Assembly (NCBI GenBank): GCA_910580225.1
Contig: CAJTXE010000053.1
Coordinates: 1 to 23,978 of the forward strand
Length of the DNA: 23,978 nt
Origin: an uncultured Acetatifactor sp.
Lineage (GTDB): Bacteria > Bacillota > Clostridia > Lachnospirales > Lachnospiraceae
Direction: 5' to 3'
Shown here one piece after another: positions 9,401 to 15,567 of this stretch; positions within the stretch are counted from its first letter, which is position 1, and each line of letters opens with the position of its first letter. The notes under the pieces were generated by a model. That model saw nothing but the letters and a program-made list of their open reading frames with translations. It did no database searches and was not told where the DNA came from. The translations under genes and the position numbers were made by a program.

Positions 9401-10127
9401 TCCGCACAATGGCATAAAAATAATCGAATTCTATGGTATCCAGAGTCTTCTCATTTTTTGTTTTTCGAAGACTTGTAGACAGAATTGCATCAATTTCATT
9501 GTTCTGCAGCGCCTCTGTCAGCTCATCCGCACTATTGTATTCTATAATCCGGTACGTAAATCCATGTTCCTCTGCAAACTCCTCCAGACTCTGCTTCTGA
9601 CTCCTGCCTTCCACCACTCCGATCACCATTCCGTCATAGGTGGTATAGTCTCCGCTGTGAAGCCGCGGGTTATCCGCCTGGATGGAAAGAATGGTGCTGC
9701 TGCGCCCTATGGGCAGGGAAAAGGCATACTTCTCCTCCCACTCCTCAGTTTTCCGCCCCGATGTGACAATGTCGATCTCCCCTTCCTCCAGCATGGTCAG
9801 CATATCGTTCCAGGATTTATCATATTCCACATATTCAAAATTCAGGTGAGAATATTCCGCAGCCAGGTTCAGGAAGTCAATTCCGTATCCGGTAAGTTTC
9901 CCCTCCTCATCCTTCATGTGATAGCCGTCGAAATGAAAGATTCCGGCCTTAACCGTTCGATTCCCGGCATTCTCCCCGGCCATTGCAGCCGTCCCCTCTG
10001 AAATGATGATCACAAAAAATATACAAAGCAAAATCAGGGCCCGCATCCGCCTCCTGCCTGTTCTGCTGCTGGAAACCTCCCTGTTTCCGGTAGATTTCCC
10101 ATGCAAAATTGTATTCTGTGGTTCCAT
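6402..10127 (-). CDS. Hybrid sensor histidine kinase with two SBP_bac_3 domains and two receiver domains (BvgS/EvgS-like)
   Basis: A 1241-residue one-piece signalling protein. Order from the N-terminus: signal/membrane segment (about 29-50); two tandem periplasmic binding-protein-type domains (about 57-280 and 290-520), which should sense a ligand outside the membrane; second membrane helix (about 536-557); PAS-like stretch; HisKA with H740 in SMSHDIRTPMNA; ATPase domain with the N box (LLNLLSNAMKYT) and G boxes (DTGIGM, GTGLGLSI); receiver 1 with D1032 in LVDWLMPD; receiver 2 with D1170 in LMDVQMPVMDG. No Hpt or DNA-binding domain follows, so the phosphoryl group must leave to a partner outside this window, or the receivers act only on the kinase. 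Start: ATG 10127 just after AGGAGG; an in-frame ATG at 10160 would bury that site. It leads the six-gene carbohydrate run. Confidence 0.93.
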   Translation of the reverse strand: MEPQNTILHGKSTGNREVSSSRTGRRRMRALILLCIFFVIIISEGTAAMAGENAGNRTVKAGIFHFDGYHMKDEEGKLTGYGIDFLNLAAEYSHLNFEYVEYDKSWNDMLTMLEEGEIDIVTSGRKTEEWEEKYAFSLPIGRSSTILSIQADNPRLHSGDYTTYDGMVIGVVEGRSQKQSLEEFAEEHGFTYRIIEYNSADELTEALQNNEIDAILSTSLRKTKNEKTLDTIEFDYFYAIVRKEDTRLLEEINYAIGQMDVNEGDWMNVLFYEYYGPEYSDSGVFTERELAYIQDVVSGRKTITATSIGDREPYSYVENGELKGIMPEYFREIMAMAGLPYETVVVPDRAGYYELVDSNSVDVIIDKKDVDVVTEGMVSRGFSTDSYMTAGVAKVTRKDFDGSFSTVAVAENQDNAPIEQGLTGDAEILRYPNREAALQAVLDGDVEAAFVYTYTAQLFVNNDFSDSLHYAIVNDVSFNFKMHVRADCDRELVTILNKCIALMPDDVMNQLITKYTSYTPQDVGFQEFIKIHPEIMLVVGLTAMAAVCIILVLTARTQWNKKLLQATEQSNQELVEQLAIVDALSRDYVNVFAIDSQQNRARVIKMMGYVTSGLTREAKEEFTYDVILSRYIQERVYEEDQLFLTEALSLENVMKKLESGREYQGNYRVRDGEEVHNYQFTYVHVKESDFRKGGFILAGFRNIDETIREEQVQKLMLAEALGEAEYANHAKTTFLNSMSHDIRTPMNAIIGFTSLAIAHIDNRELVQNYLEKITTSGNHLLSLINDVLDMSRIESGKVKIEEKEASLPEIMHDLKTIVQSDVKAKQLSFCIDTQDVTDEFIICDKLRLNQVLLNLLSNAMKYTKPGGAVSVSILQKAGASEGYGIYEFRIKDTGIGMSKEFMEHLFEPFEREQTATISGIQGTGLGLSITKNIVDMMHGTITAESEVGKGSEFIVSFQFRVAGRQLKTEHLAELAGLRALVVDDDVNTCTSVSKMLSAMGLRPDWTTMGKEAVIRSRFAMEQEEPFDLYLVDWLMPDMNGVETVRRIRKIVGDEIPIIILTAYDWGDIEEEAKEAGVSTFCSKPIFLSELCQVLTAPYETNEQEETKEEFAECFEGKKILLVEDNEINQEIARTILEEAGFVIDTADDGTVAVETMKNAAADAYDLILMDVQMPVMDGYNATRAIRALEDPVKAAIPIVAMTANAFDEDRMLALEAGMNGHIAKPIDIAVLMKTLQEILRG

Positions 10128-10171
10128 ATTTCCTCCTCTTACTGCCATTTCCTTCCACAAAACAAAAAAAC

Positions 10172-10196
10172 TGGTAAACCATGAATTATTTTACCA
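10172..10196. repeat. Short inverted repeat in the 10128-10389 intergenic region
   Basis: TGGTAAA at 10172-10178 is mirrored by TTTACCA at 10190-10196 across 11 bases. It overlaps the possible start region of the sensor-kinase transcript and could be an operator. The surroundings are AT-rich, so chance is a real possibility. Confidence 0.3.
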
Positions 10197-10199
10197 TAG

Positions 10200-10226
10200 T
10201 TTCCTGTTTTTTCATACCTTTCCTGT
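10200..10226 (-). promoter_or_regulatory. Direct repeat ACAGGAAA upstream of the sensor-kinase operon
   Basis: On the minus strand ACAGGAAA occurs twice, at 10226-10219 and 10207-10200, 19 bases apart (about two helical turns). A -10-like TAAAAT lies a few bases downstream (complement of 10189-10194). The spacing is that of a response-regulator type site, but a good -35 box is not evident and the role is inferred. Confidence 0.35.
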
Positions 10227-10290
10227 AAGAAATATTTTCATTATTTACATAAAAATGAAAACTGCACCTGCAAAACCTAGCGGAAACCAG

Positions 10291-10319
10291 TTGTCCGAAT
10301 AAAAAAATCCCGCTATAAT
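10291..10319 (+). promoter_or_regulatory. Promoter for the WYL regulator gene
   Basis: TTGTCC (10291-10296) and a perfect TATAAT (10314-10319) are separated by exactly 17 bases. They lie about 70 bases before the ATG at 10390 and fit a housekeeping sigma factor. Confidence 0.75.
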
Positions 10320-10389
10320 AACAGAAAGCAGTTCCGAAGTACGAAGACCAGCCCCTTTCACGGCAACCGCATCTCGCAGAAGGAGCATT

Positions 10390-11349
10390 ATGAAGACAGA
10401 ACGCCTCTACGCCATAACTTTATACCTGCTCAACCACGGCCGAACCTCTGCCGGTGAACTGGCGGACCATTTTGAGGTCTCCCGGAGAACCATTCAGAGA
10501 GACATAGATTCTCTGTGCCTTTCCGGCATCCCTGTGATCTCTTTGAGCGGAGCCACGGGAGGCTATGAGATTTCTCCCCGCTATCAGCTGGACCACCAGT
10601 TTGCCACCTCCGGAGATTACACCTGTATCCTGACTGCACTCCGGGGCCTGATATCCGCCACCGGAGATCGAAAAGCACAGGCAACTCTGGAAAAAATAGC
10701 CCATGTATTCCCCCAAAGCCGCCAGGATCTTATTCTGGATTTTTCCGTCCTCCGGGAAGGGGATACCAGGATTCTTCAAACTCTACAAGATGCAATTGCC
10801 GGAAAACATGTGGTCCGTTTTACCTATACCAACAACAATAACGAGACCCGCTCCCATACCGCAGAACCCATAGCTGTGATCTACAGATGGTATGCCTGGT
10901 ATCTGCTGGCCTTCTCCAGAACCAGGGAAGATTACCGCACCTACAAGCTGGTGCGGATGAGCACACTGGAAATAACCGATCTGACGTTCACAAAAGAGCA
11001 TCCTGCCGCACATCTGGTTCTGGAACAAAGTGAAAAAAAGGATTCCCGCAAATACCTGGATATCCTGGTAAAATGCACCCCCCAGGCCAGAATGCGGGCC
11101 ATTGAATACCTGAAGGGTACTATCCTGAAAGAATACGAAAACGGAGATACCCTGATGCGGCTCACCGTCGTGGAAAACGAACATCTCTGGTTCGGAACAC
11201 TGCTGTCCCTGGGCAGCAATGCGGAGATCCTGGAGCCGCTATGGCTCCGAACCCACATTTTAAGCGCCGCCAAAGAACTGGTTTCCCTTTATGGAAAGTG
11301 CCAAAATGCTCCCTTCCAAAAAGATTCACCAAATTTGAAACAGCGTTAA
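10390..11349 (+). CDS. YafY/WYL-domain transcriptional regulator
   Basis: A 319-residue DNA-binding regulator. Residues 5-60 form a DeoR/HTH_11-type winged helix (GELADHFEVSRRTIQRDID, recognition helix about 31-40). Residues about 137-200 form a WYL domain, with the variant signature WYAWYLLAF at 167-175 and the conserved arginine-rich strand RTYKLVRM at 183-190. A C-terminal WCX-like region follows (about 225-305). WYL domains sense nucleic acids or small ligands, but the effector here is unknown. The start has AAGGAG 5 bases upstream and a good promoter at 10291-10319. It points away from the sensor-kinase operon and toward a GNAT gene 139 bases downstream, which may be its target. Family assignment is firm; regulon and sign of control are not. 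Confidence 0.94.
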   Translation: MKTERLYAITLYLLNHGRTSAGELADHFEVSRRTIQRDIDSLCLSGIPVISLSGATGGYEISPRYQLDHQFATSGDYTCILTALRGLISATGDRKAQATLEKIAHVFPQSRQDLILDFSVLREGDTRILQTLQDAIAGKHVVRFTYTNNNNETRSHTAEPIAVIYRWYAWYLLAFSRTREDYRTYKLVRMSTLEITDLTFTKEHPAAHLVLEQSEKKDSRKYLDILVKCTPQARMRAIEYLKGTILKEYENGDTLMRLTVVENEHLWFGTLLSLGSNAEILEPLWLRTHILSAAKELVSLYGKCQNAPFQKDSPNLKQR

Positions 11350-11354
11350 AAATT

Positions 11355-11384
11355 ATGACATACTGTTGTCGCATATCCTATGCT
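11355..11384 (+). promoter_or_regulatory. Possible promoter with overlapping operator before the GNAT gene
   Basis: ATGACA (11355-11360) and TATGCT (11379-11384) are 18 bases apart. A small inverted repeat GACA-N6-TGTC (11357-11370) overlaps the -35 box and the spacer, a placement typical of repressor operators. The adjacent WYL regulator is the obvious candidate to bind it. The -10 is weak, so confidence is moderate to low. Confidence 0.4.
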
Positions 11385-11488
11385 ATCCTTACTGCAAGCA
11401 CCGTACATCCGGCAGCCGCTCCTAATGGAAATTGCAGTTCGAAGCAGACGCCTCTCTGTGTACGGGTAAAATCTACGGAGGTATTATT

Positions 11489-12058
11489 ATGAATCCTTAT
11501 GAAACCTGTCCTGTCTACGAAAATGAAAACTACCTGTTAAGGCTTGTGGAACCCTCAGACGCAGCCGATCTGCTCATGGTGTATTCCGACGAAAAAGCCG
11601 TCCCCTGCTTTAATGGCGACAACTGCCACGGAGATAATTTTCACTATACTTCGATGGAACGTATGGAAAGCGCCATACGCTTCTGGCTTTTGGCCTATGA
11701 GCAGAAAGCCTTTGTACGCTGGGCCATTACAGACAAAAAGGTCTCCCGCGCCGTGGGTACCATTGAGCTGTTCAACCGCCAGGCGGCGGATTATTACAAC
11801 AACTGCGGCCTGCTGCGCCTGGATCTCCGCAGCGATTACGAACAGTCGGAACATATCCGGGAAATCCTGTCCCTAATCGTGCCTCCCGCCTTTGACTTGT
11901 TTGACTGTCAAATGCTTGCCACGAAAATCCGCCCCTTTGCCGTCTGCCGGAAAGAAGCTGCAGAGGCCCTGGGCTTCCGGGCCTGTGCAGAAAAGCTGGT
12001 GGGCGGAGATGACGGACGGGAATATGGAGATTATTATGTTACCTGCTGCTGCACCTGA
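11489..12058 (+). CDS. GNAT-family N-acetyltransferase (RimJ/RimL-like)
   Basis: A 189-residue acetyl-CoA-dependent N-acetyltransferase. The opening ENYLLRLVEPSDAADLL is the usual beta1-alpha1 start of RimJ/RimL-type proteins. AVGTIELF and LLRLDLRSDYEQ correspond to beta4 and beta5 before the acetyl-CoA pocket, and KIRPFAVCRKEAAEALGF is the typical terminal region ending in the LGF turn. The pyrophosphate loop (usually RxxGxG/A) is degenerate here (RSDYEQSEH), so the family is clear but activity on a given substrate is not. The frame stays open upstream to 11432, but the start chosen is ATG 11489 because GGAGG at 11477-11481 is 7 bases before it. It follows the WYL regulator gene in the same direction, with its own putative promoter. 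Confidence 0.88.
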   Translation: MNPYETCPVYENENYLLRLVEPSDAADLLMVYSDEKAVPCFNGDNCHGDNFHYTSMERMESAIRFWLLAYEQKAFVRWAITDKKVSRAVGTIELFNRQAADYYNNCGLLRLDLRSDYEQSEHIREILSLIVPPAFDLFDCQMLATKIRPFAVCRKEAAEALGFRACAEKLVGGDDGREYGDYYVTCCCT

Positions 12059-12109
12059 ACCAGTCAGCCACAGAACCGCATGTGCCCCATTCCCCTCCGC
12101 TTTCCGCCA

Positions 12110-14128
12110 TCACCCCCTGAACCGGTTCAGGCAGGCATACAGCTCCTGGATTCTGGGCCTGGCCAGTCCGCAGGGCACAAAGGAACCTGCAAAGGGCTTC
12201 CATCCCTGCTTTTCCCAGGCATTCCAGATGATTTCCACAGTCTGACGCACTGTTTTCCTGCCATCCATCACCTGTTCCAGACCATAGCGCAGCAGATGGG
12301 CCAGGGCATTGACCTGCTCCGGGTCCAGAAGCTGCTCCAGATACCGCACATTGACCTCCTCCCTGTCCATGGAGAAGGATTCCAGGCCGAAGGATTTTGT
12401 CTTCATATGGTCATGACGGCCATCCTGTCCTCCCCGGTCACCGCCGCGGCCTCTGCTGCCCCGGCCTCTGTCCTCTCCGCCGTTTCTGCTTCCGGCTCCT
12501 CTTCCATTTTCGACCCCATACTCACTTTCGGCTCCGCCCTCTGACGTCATGTACTCTCCTGCACTGCTGCCCCTGTTTCGACCGCTTCCCATGCTCTCGC
12601 CGATGCTGTATCCTCTGCCGTCCCAGGCTCCGCGGCCTCTGTTTTCCCGTCCTCGGCCCTGCATCTCGGTGTCCCTGCCGTCTTCTTCCCCGGTGTATCC
12701 GATATTCCTGGTCTCAAGTTCTTTTCCGTCCCACCCCCGGCCTCTGCCCTTCTGGGCCTTCCAGAAAGCGGGAAGCACTCTATCAAAGGCAGGTACCGCA
12801 AATCCGGGCGCCTGGACTCTGGGCGCCGTATGCCCGCCGCACAGCCCCTTCACCCGCTCCGTGATGTCCACCGGACGGTAACAATCCATCATCAGAATAT
12901 GGTCCGCGATATAGAAGAAAGCCCCGGAACTTCCGGCTACCAGAATGGTGGAAATTCCCCCCTTCTCATACAAATCTCCTGCACGTTCCAGAAACGGTGT
13001 AATAGGCTCCTTGTCCCTGCTGATCACCTGCTGCATAAACTCGTCCCGAACCATGAAATTGGTGGCGGAGGTATCCTCGTCAATCAGAAACAGCCTGGTC
13101 CCCGCCTCCATGCCCTCCACCACGGCAGCCGCCTGTGAGGTAGAGCCGCTGGCATCCTCGGTGGTAAATTTCCTGGTGTCCTTTTTATTGGGTAAATCGT
13201 TAATAAACAGAGAAATGTCCACATTTCGGATGGACCTGCCGTCCTCGGCCCGCAGCTTCAGCGCCGTATCCTCAGTAATAACGAATTCCCGGCCATCTCC
13301 TGCTATATGATCATACACCCCCATCTGAATGGCTTCCAGTAAAGTGGATTTCCCGTGATAGCCCCCGCCCACGATAAGGGTAATGCCCTCCGGAACCGCC
13401 ATTCCGCTGATCTCTCCCCGATGGGGCAGCACAAAGGTCCTCTCCATGGACGCAGGAGAGGTGAAAGTCACGCTGTCCGCCATAGGCAGATCCGATACGC
13501 CGCTCTTCCTGGGCAGCACGGAACCGTTGGCTACAAAAGCCACCAGCTTCTCCTCCCGCAGAATCTGCCGCAGGGCCTCCTGGTCCTCTGCCAGATATAC
13601 GGCGCTTTCCACCTTTTTCCCGTCCAGCCTGGCGTAAAACAGACTGTTCTCCACACACCGGGGCAGGAAATCAAAAAGAATCCTGTCCAGTTCCCCCGCG
13701 TTGATGGTGCGTCCAAAAGCCGGAAATCCCACATGAAACCGAACCGTTACGCCCTGATCCGTAATCCGGCAGGCGCTCCGCTCCAGAACCGCCTGTCCGC
13801 AGCGGCTGATGGACAGCAGTCCGCTCTTCCCGGAACCCTTTGCCCGGAAATTATACTGCTCAAACTGCTTTCCCACCTGACGCACCAGAAAATCTTGCAG
13901 GGCGATACGGGAGCAGTCCCTGCTGTAATAAGCCTCCGGAAATCTGGCCAGGGTATGGGGAATCTCCACATGGAGACTGGAAGGCGACGCAAAAGGGTCT
14001 CCCTGTACATGATCAATCACCAGTGTATAACGATCAAATTTCCACTCCCCCGCCAATGATTTGTATGCCGGATAACTCTTGTGGTCTATGGAGCGCAGTG
14101 CTGTTCTCAGTTCATTTTGTGTCTTCAT
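12110..14128 (-). CDS. ABC-class ATPase domain protein (PF09818/MRB1590-like) with Arg/Gly-rich insertion
   Basis: A 672-residue predicted ATPase of the COG3044 type. Walker A is GGGYHGKST with K260. A noncanonical signature is seen at ASGSTSQAA, and Walker B is LFLIDEDTSA with D350/E351 (TSATNFM follows). A beta-rich N-terminal domain (about 1-230) precedes the ATPase core (about 231-440). The family includes trypanosome MRB1590, an RNA-editing factor whose ABC-ATPase binds RNA, so nucleic-acid binding is plausible. Residues about 458-572 are a low-complexity, Gly/Arg-rich stretch (GRGRG, QGRGREN, RGRGSRGRGG) before a conserved C-terminal helical domain (RYLEQLLDPEQV onward). That insertion would explain why the protein seems about 100 residues longer than I expect for the family. 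The start has AGAGGAG close upstream. A LacI-type regulator gene lies 147 bases upstream in the same direction. Confidence 0.9.
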   Translation of the reverse strand: MKTQNELRTALRSIDHKSYPAYKSLAGEWKFDRYTLVIDHVQGDPFASPSSLHVEIPHTLARFPEAYYSRDCSRIALQDFLVRQVGKQFEQYNFRAKGSGKSGLLSISRCGQAVLERSACRITDQGVTVRFHVGFPAFGRTINAGELDRILFDFLPRCVENSLFYARLDGKKVESAVYLAEDQEALRQILREEKLVAFVANGSVLPRKSGVSDLPMADSVTFTSPASMERTFVLPHRGEISGMAVPEGITLIVGGGYHGKSTLLEAIQMGVYDHIAGDGREFVITEDTALKLRAEDGRSIRNVDISLFINDLPNKKDTRKFTTEDASGSTSQAAAVVEGMEAGTRLFLIDEDTSATNFMVRDEFMQQVISRDKEPITPFLERAGDLYEKGGISTILVAGSSGAFFYIADHILMMDCYRPVDITERVKGLCGGHTAPRVQAPGFAVPAFDRVLPAFWKAQKGRGRGWDGKELETRNIGYTGEEDGRDTEMQGRGRENRGRGAWDGRGYSIGESMGSGRNRGSSAGEYMTSEGGAESEYGVENGRGAGSRNGGEDRGRGSRGRGGDRGGQDGRHDHMKTKSFGLESFSMDREEVNVRYLEQLLDPEQVNALAHLLRYGLEQVMDGRKTVRQTVEIIWNAWEKQGWKPFAGSFVPCGLARPRIQELYACLNRFRG
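12405..12755 (-). repeat. Low-complexity Arg/Gly-coding segment with recurring GGCCTCTG
   Basis: Within the ABC-class ATPase gene this stretch encodes an RG/RGG-rich, probably disordered segment. The octamer GGCCTCTG (CAGAGGCC on the coding strand) recurs at 12448-12455, 12463-12470, 12634-12641 and 12739-12746, which points to expansion by slippage or duplication. The reading frame is kept throughout. Confidence 0.7.
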
Positions 14129-14275
14129 TCTCCTCTTTCCTTCCTAATTTCTGATCCTTTTTATCCATCGGAACTTCTTTCTATATCCTTATATTTTGGT
14201 CGTGTCAGTCAAGCCTTCCCATTTGCTGCCGCTGCTGCAGATTCCCTGCGAAAGCAAATCGAAATATCATCATCT

Positions 14276-15253
14276 TTATATCTGTTTATCGTGTATATAA
14301 TATCCCAGCTTCACTTCCCGTGAAGCCGACTCCCCCTGTTCCAAAGCTTCCATTACCATACCGGCAGCGATCTCCCCGCATTTCTCATAGGCATAATGTA
14401 CCGTTATAAGAGACGGCACCATAACACGCCCCATCTCGGAATCCCCCTGCCCGGCTACCAGAACCTGCTCCGGAACCGCTATCCCTCTCTCCCGCAGGCA
14501 TTCCACCGCTCCCATGGCCATGGTATCCGTAGCACAGACCAGGCCGTCCAGCAGCCCGCATTTCTCCAGAAGTTCCCCTGCCTTTTCATACCCGGCTGCA
14601 CTGGTGAACGCTGCCACTGCGGAATTTCCCGCCAATTCCTCATACCCTGCATCCCGCACCGCATCCCGAAAGCCTCTGTACCGCTCTTCCCCTGCGGCCT
14701 TGTCCTGGAGCATGGCACCGATGTACCCCAGCCTGCGTCTGCCCTTCTCCAGCAACAGCTTCGTCAGATCATAGGTAGCATGATAATCGTCGTGATAGAC
14801 ACAGCAATACCCCGTCAGCTGCTGACCTGCAATTACCACCGGAACGGACAGTTTTTTCAGAATCCGCCTGTGCTCCGGTGTAAATACGGTAGCCACCAGA
14901 ATCACGCTGTCTACCAGCTTATCCTGGAACGCATTCAGATATTCCAGCTCCTTCTTCGGATCGTTTCGGGTAACCGCCAGAAGCATCTGATATCCCCTGG
15001 CATCCAATACGGACAGCATCCCCTCCACCATCCTGCCGACAGAGGGCGAAACCATCTTGGGTAGGATCACTCCCACCATTCCGGTCCGCTTTGTCCGCAA
15101 TGTCCGGGCCTGGGCCGATGGCCGGTAACCGGTCTCCTCCACTGCCTTTCGGATTGCCAGACGCTTTTCTTCCGAGAGATATCCATTGTTAAAATAGCGG
15201 GAAACAGCCGCCCTGGATACACCTGCCAGATTTGCAATTTCCGCTATATTCAT
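14276..15253 (-). CDS. LacI-family transcriptional regulator
   Basis: A 325-residue LacI/GalR repressor-type protein. The N-terminal helix-turn-helix and hinge are complete (MNIAEIANLAGVSRAAVSRY, hinge YRPSAQARTLRTKR near residues 43-56). The periplasmic-binding-protein-like effector domain runs from MVGVILPKMVSP (about 59) to the end, with typical LVDSVILVATVF, VVIAGQQL, GRRRLGYIG and LVCATDTMAMGAVECL strands. The effector is expected to be a sugar but cannot be named. GGAAGGAG stands just before the ATG, and a good promoter sits at 15302-15330. No sugar transporter or glycosidase is next to it. The downstream gene is the ABC-class ATPase, so the target may lie elsewhere or be its own promoter. 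Confidence 0.96.
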   Translation of the reverse strand: MNIAEIANLAGVSRAAVSRYFNNGYLSEEKRLAIRKAVEETGYRPSAQARTLRTKRTGMVGVILPKMVSPSVGRMVEGMLSVLDARGYQMLLAVTRNDPKKELEYLNAFQDKLVDSVILVATVFTPEHRRILKKLSVPVVIAGQQLTGYCCVYHDDYHATYDLTKLLLEKGRRRLGYIGAMLQDKAAGEERYRGFRDAVRDAGYEELAGNSAVAAFTSAAGYEKAGELLEKCGLLDGLVCATDTMAMGAVECLRERGIAVPEQVLVAGQGDSEMGRVMVPSLITVHYAYEKCGEIAAGMVMEALEQGESASREVKLGYYIHDKQI

Positions 15254-15567
15254 TGTCTTACTCCTTCCGTGTCTCCATTCCAGTCTTCTGAAGCTGAAAC
15301 TATTTTACCCCAATCCATGTCATAATGCAACCGTCATCCCCGGGATATTCCCAACTGTTTCTCCGAAGTTCCGCAAAATCCCCTGGTGACGTATTTGGGA
15401 CTTCCCTGACAAAGTTAGGATAACCGGTTCCCGAAGTTACAGTTTCCTCCACAAAACGGACCGAGAACGCTTTTTGAGACGCACTCGGTCTTGGCTTTCC
15501 TGCACAGAGCGCGCTGTACAGTATATTTTGGATACAAAAATGACTCTTGGTACCGGCATAGGAACTA
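15254..15567. other. 314-base intergenic region
   Basis: No convincing gene. It holds the LacI-family gene promoter (15302-15330), an 8-base palindrome AACCGGTT at 15422-15429 of LacI-operator style (CG centre) but unproven, and a 7-base inverted repeat GACCGAG/CTCGGTC (15459-15465, 15484-15490). The repeat is followed on the minus strand by CGTTTTG and may be a weak terminator for the membrane-protein gene ending at 15568. A minus-strand open frame here has no ribosome binding site or recognisable family. Confidence 0.5.
15302..15330 (-). promoter_or_regulatory. Promoter for the LacI-family regulator
   Basis: Reading the minus strand, TTGCAT (complement of 15325-15330), a 17-base spacer, and TAAAAT (complement of 15302-15307), about 50 bases before the ATG at 15253. 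A small palindrome CTTCTGAAG lies just downstream and could serve autoregulation; that part is speculative. Confidence 0.65.

Noticed and set aside
12549..12881. Possible plus-strand gene opposite the RG-rich tract
   Set aside because: The Pro/Leu/Cys-rich product is simply the complement of Arg/Gly codons; the minus-strand frame continues into a conserved C-terminal domain.
14221..14259. Inverted repeat ATTTGCT/AGCAAAT between the LacI-family and ABC-class ATPase genes
   Set aside because: The arms are 25 bases apart and no T run follows on the minus strand, so it is not a credible terminator.
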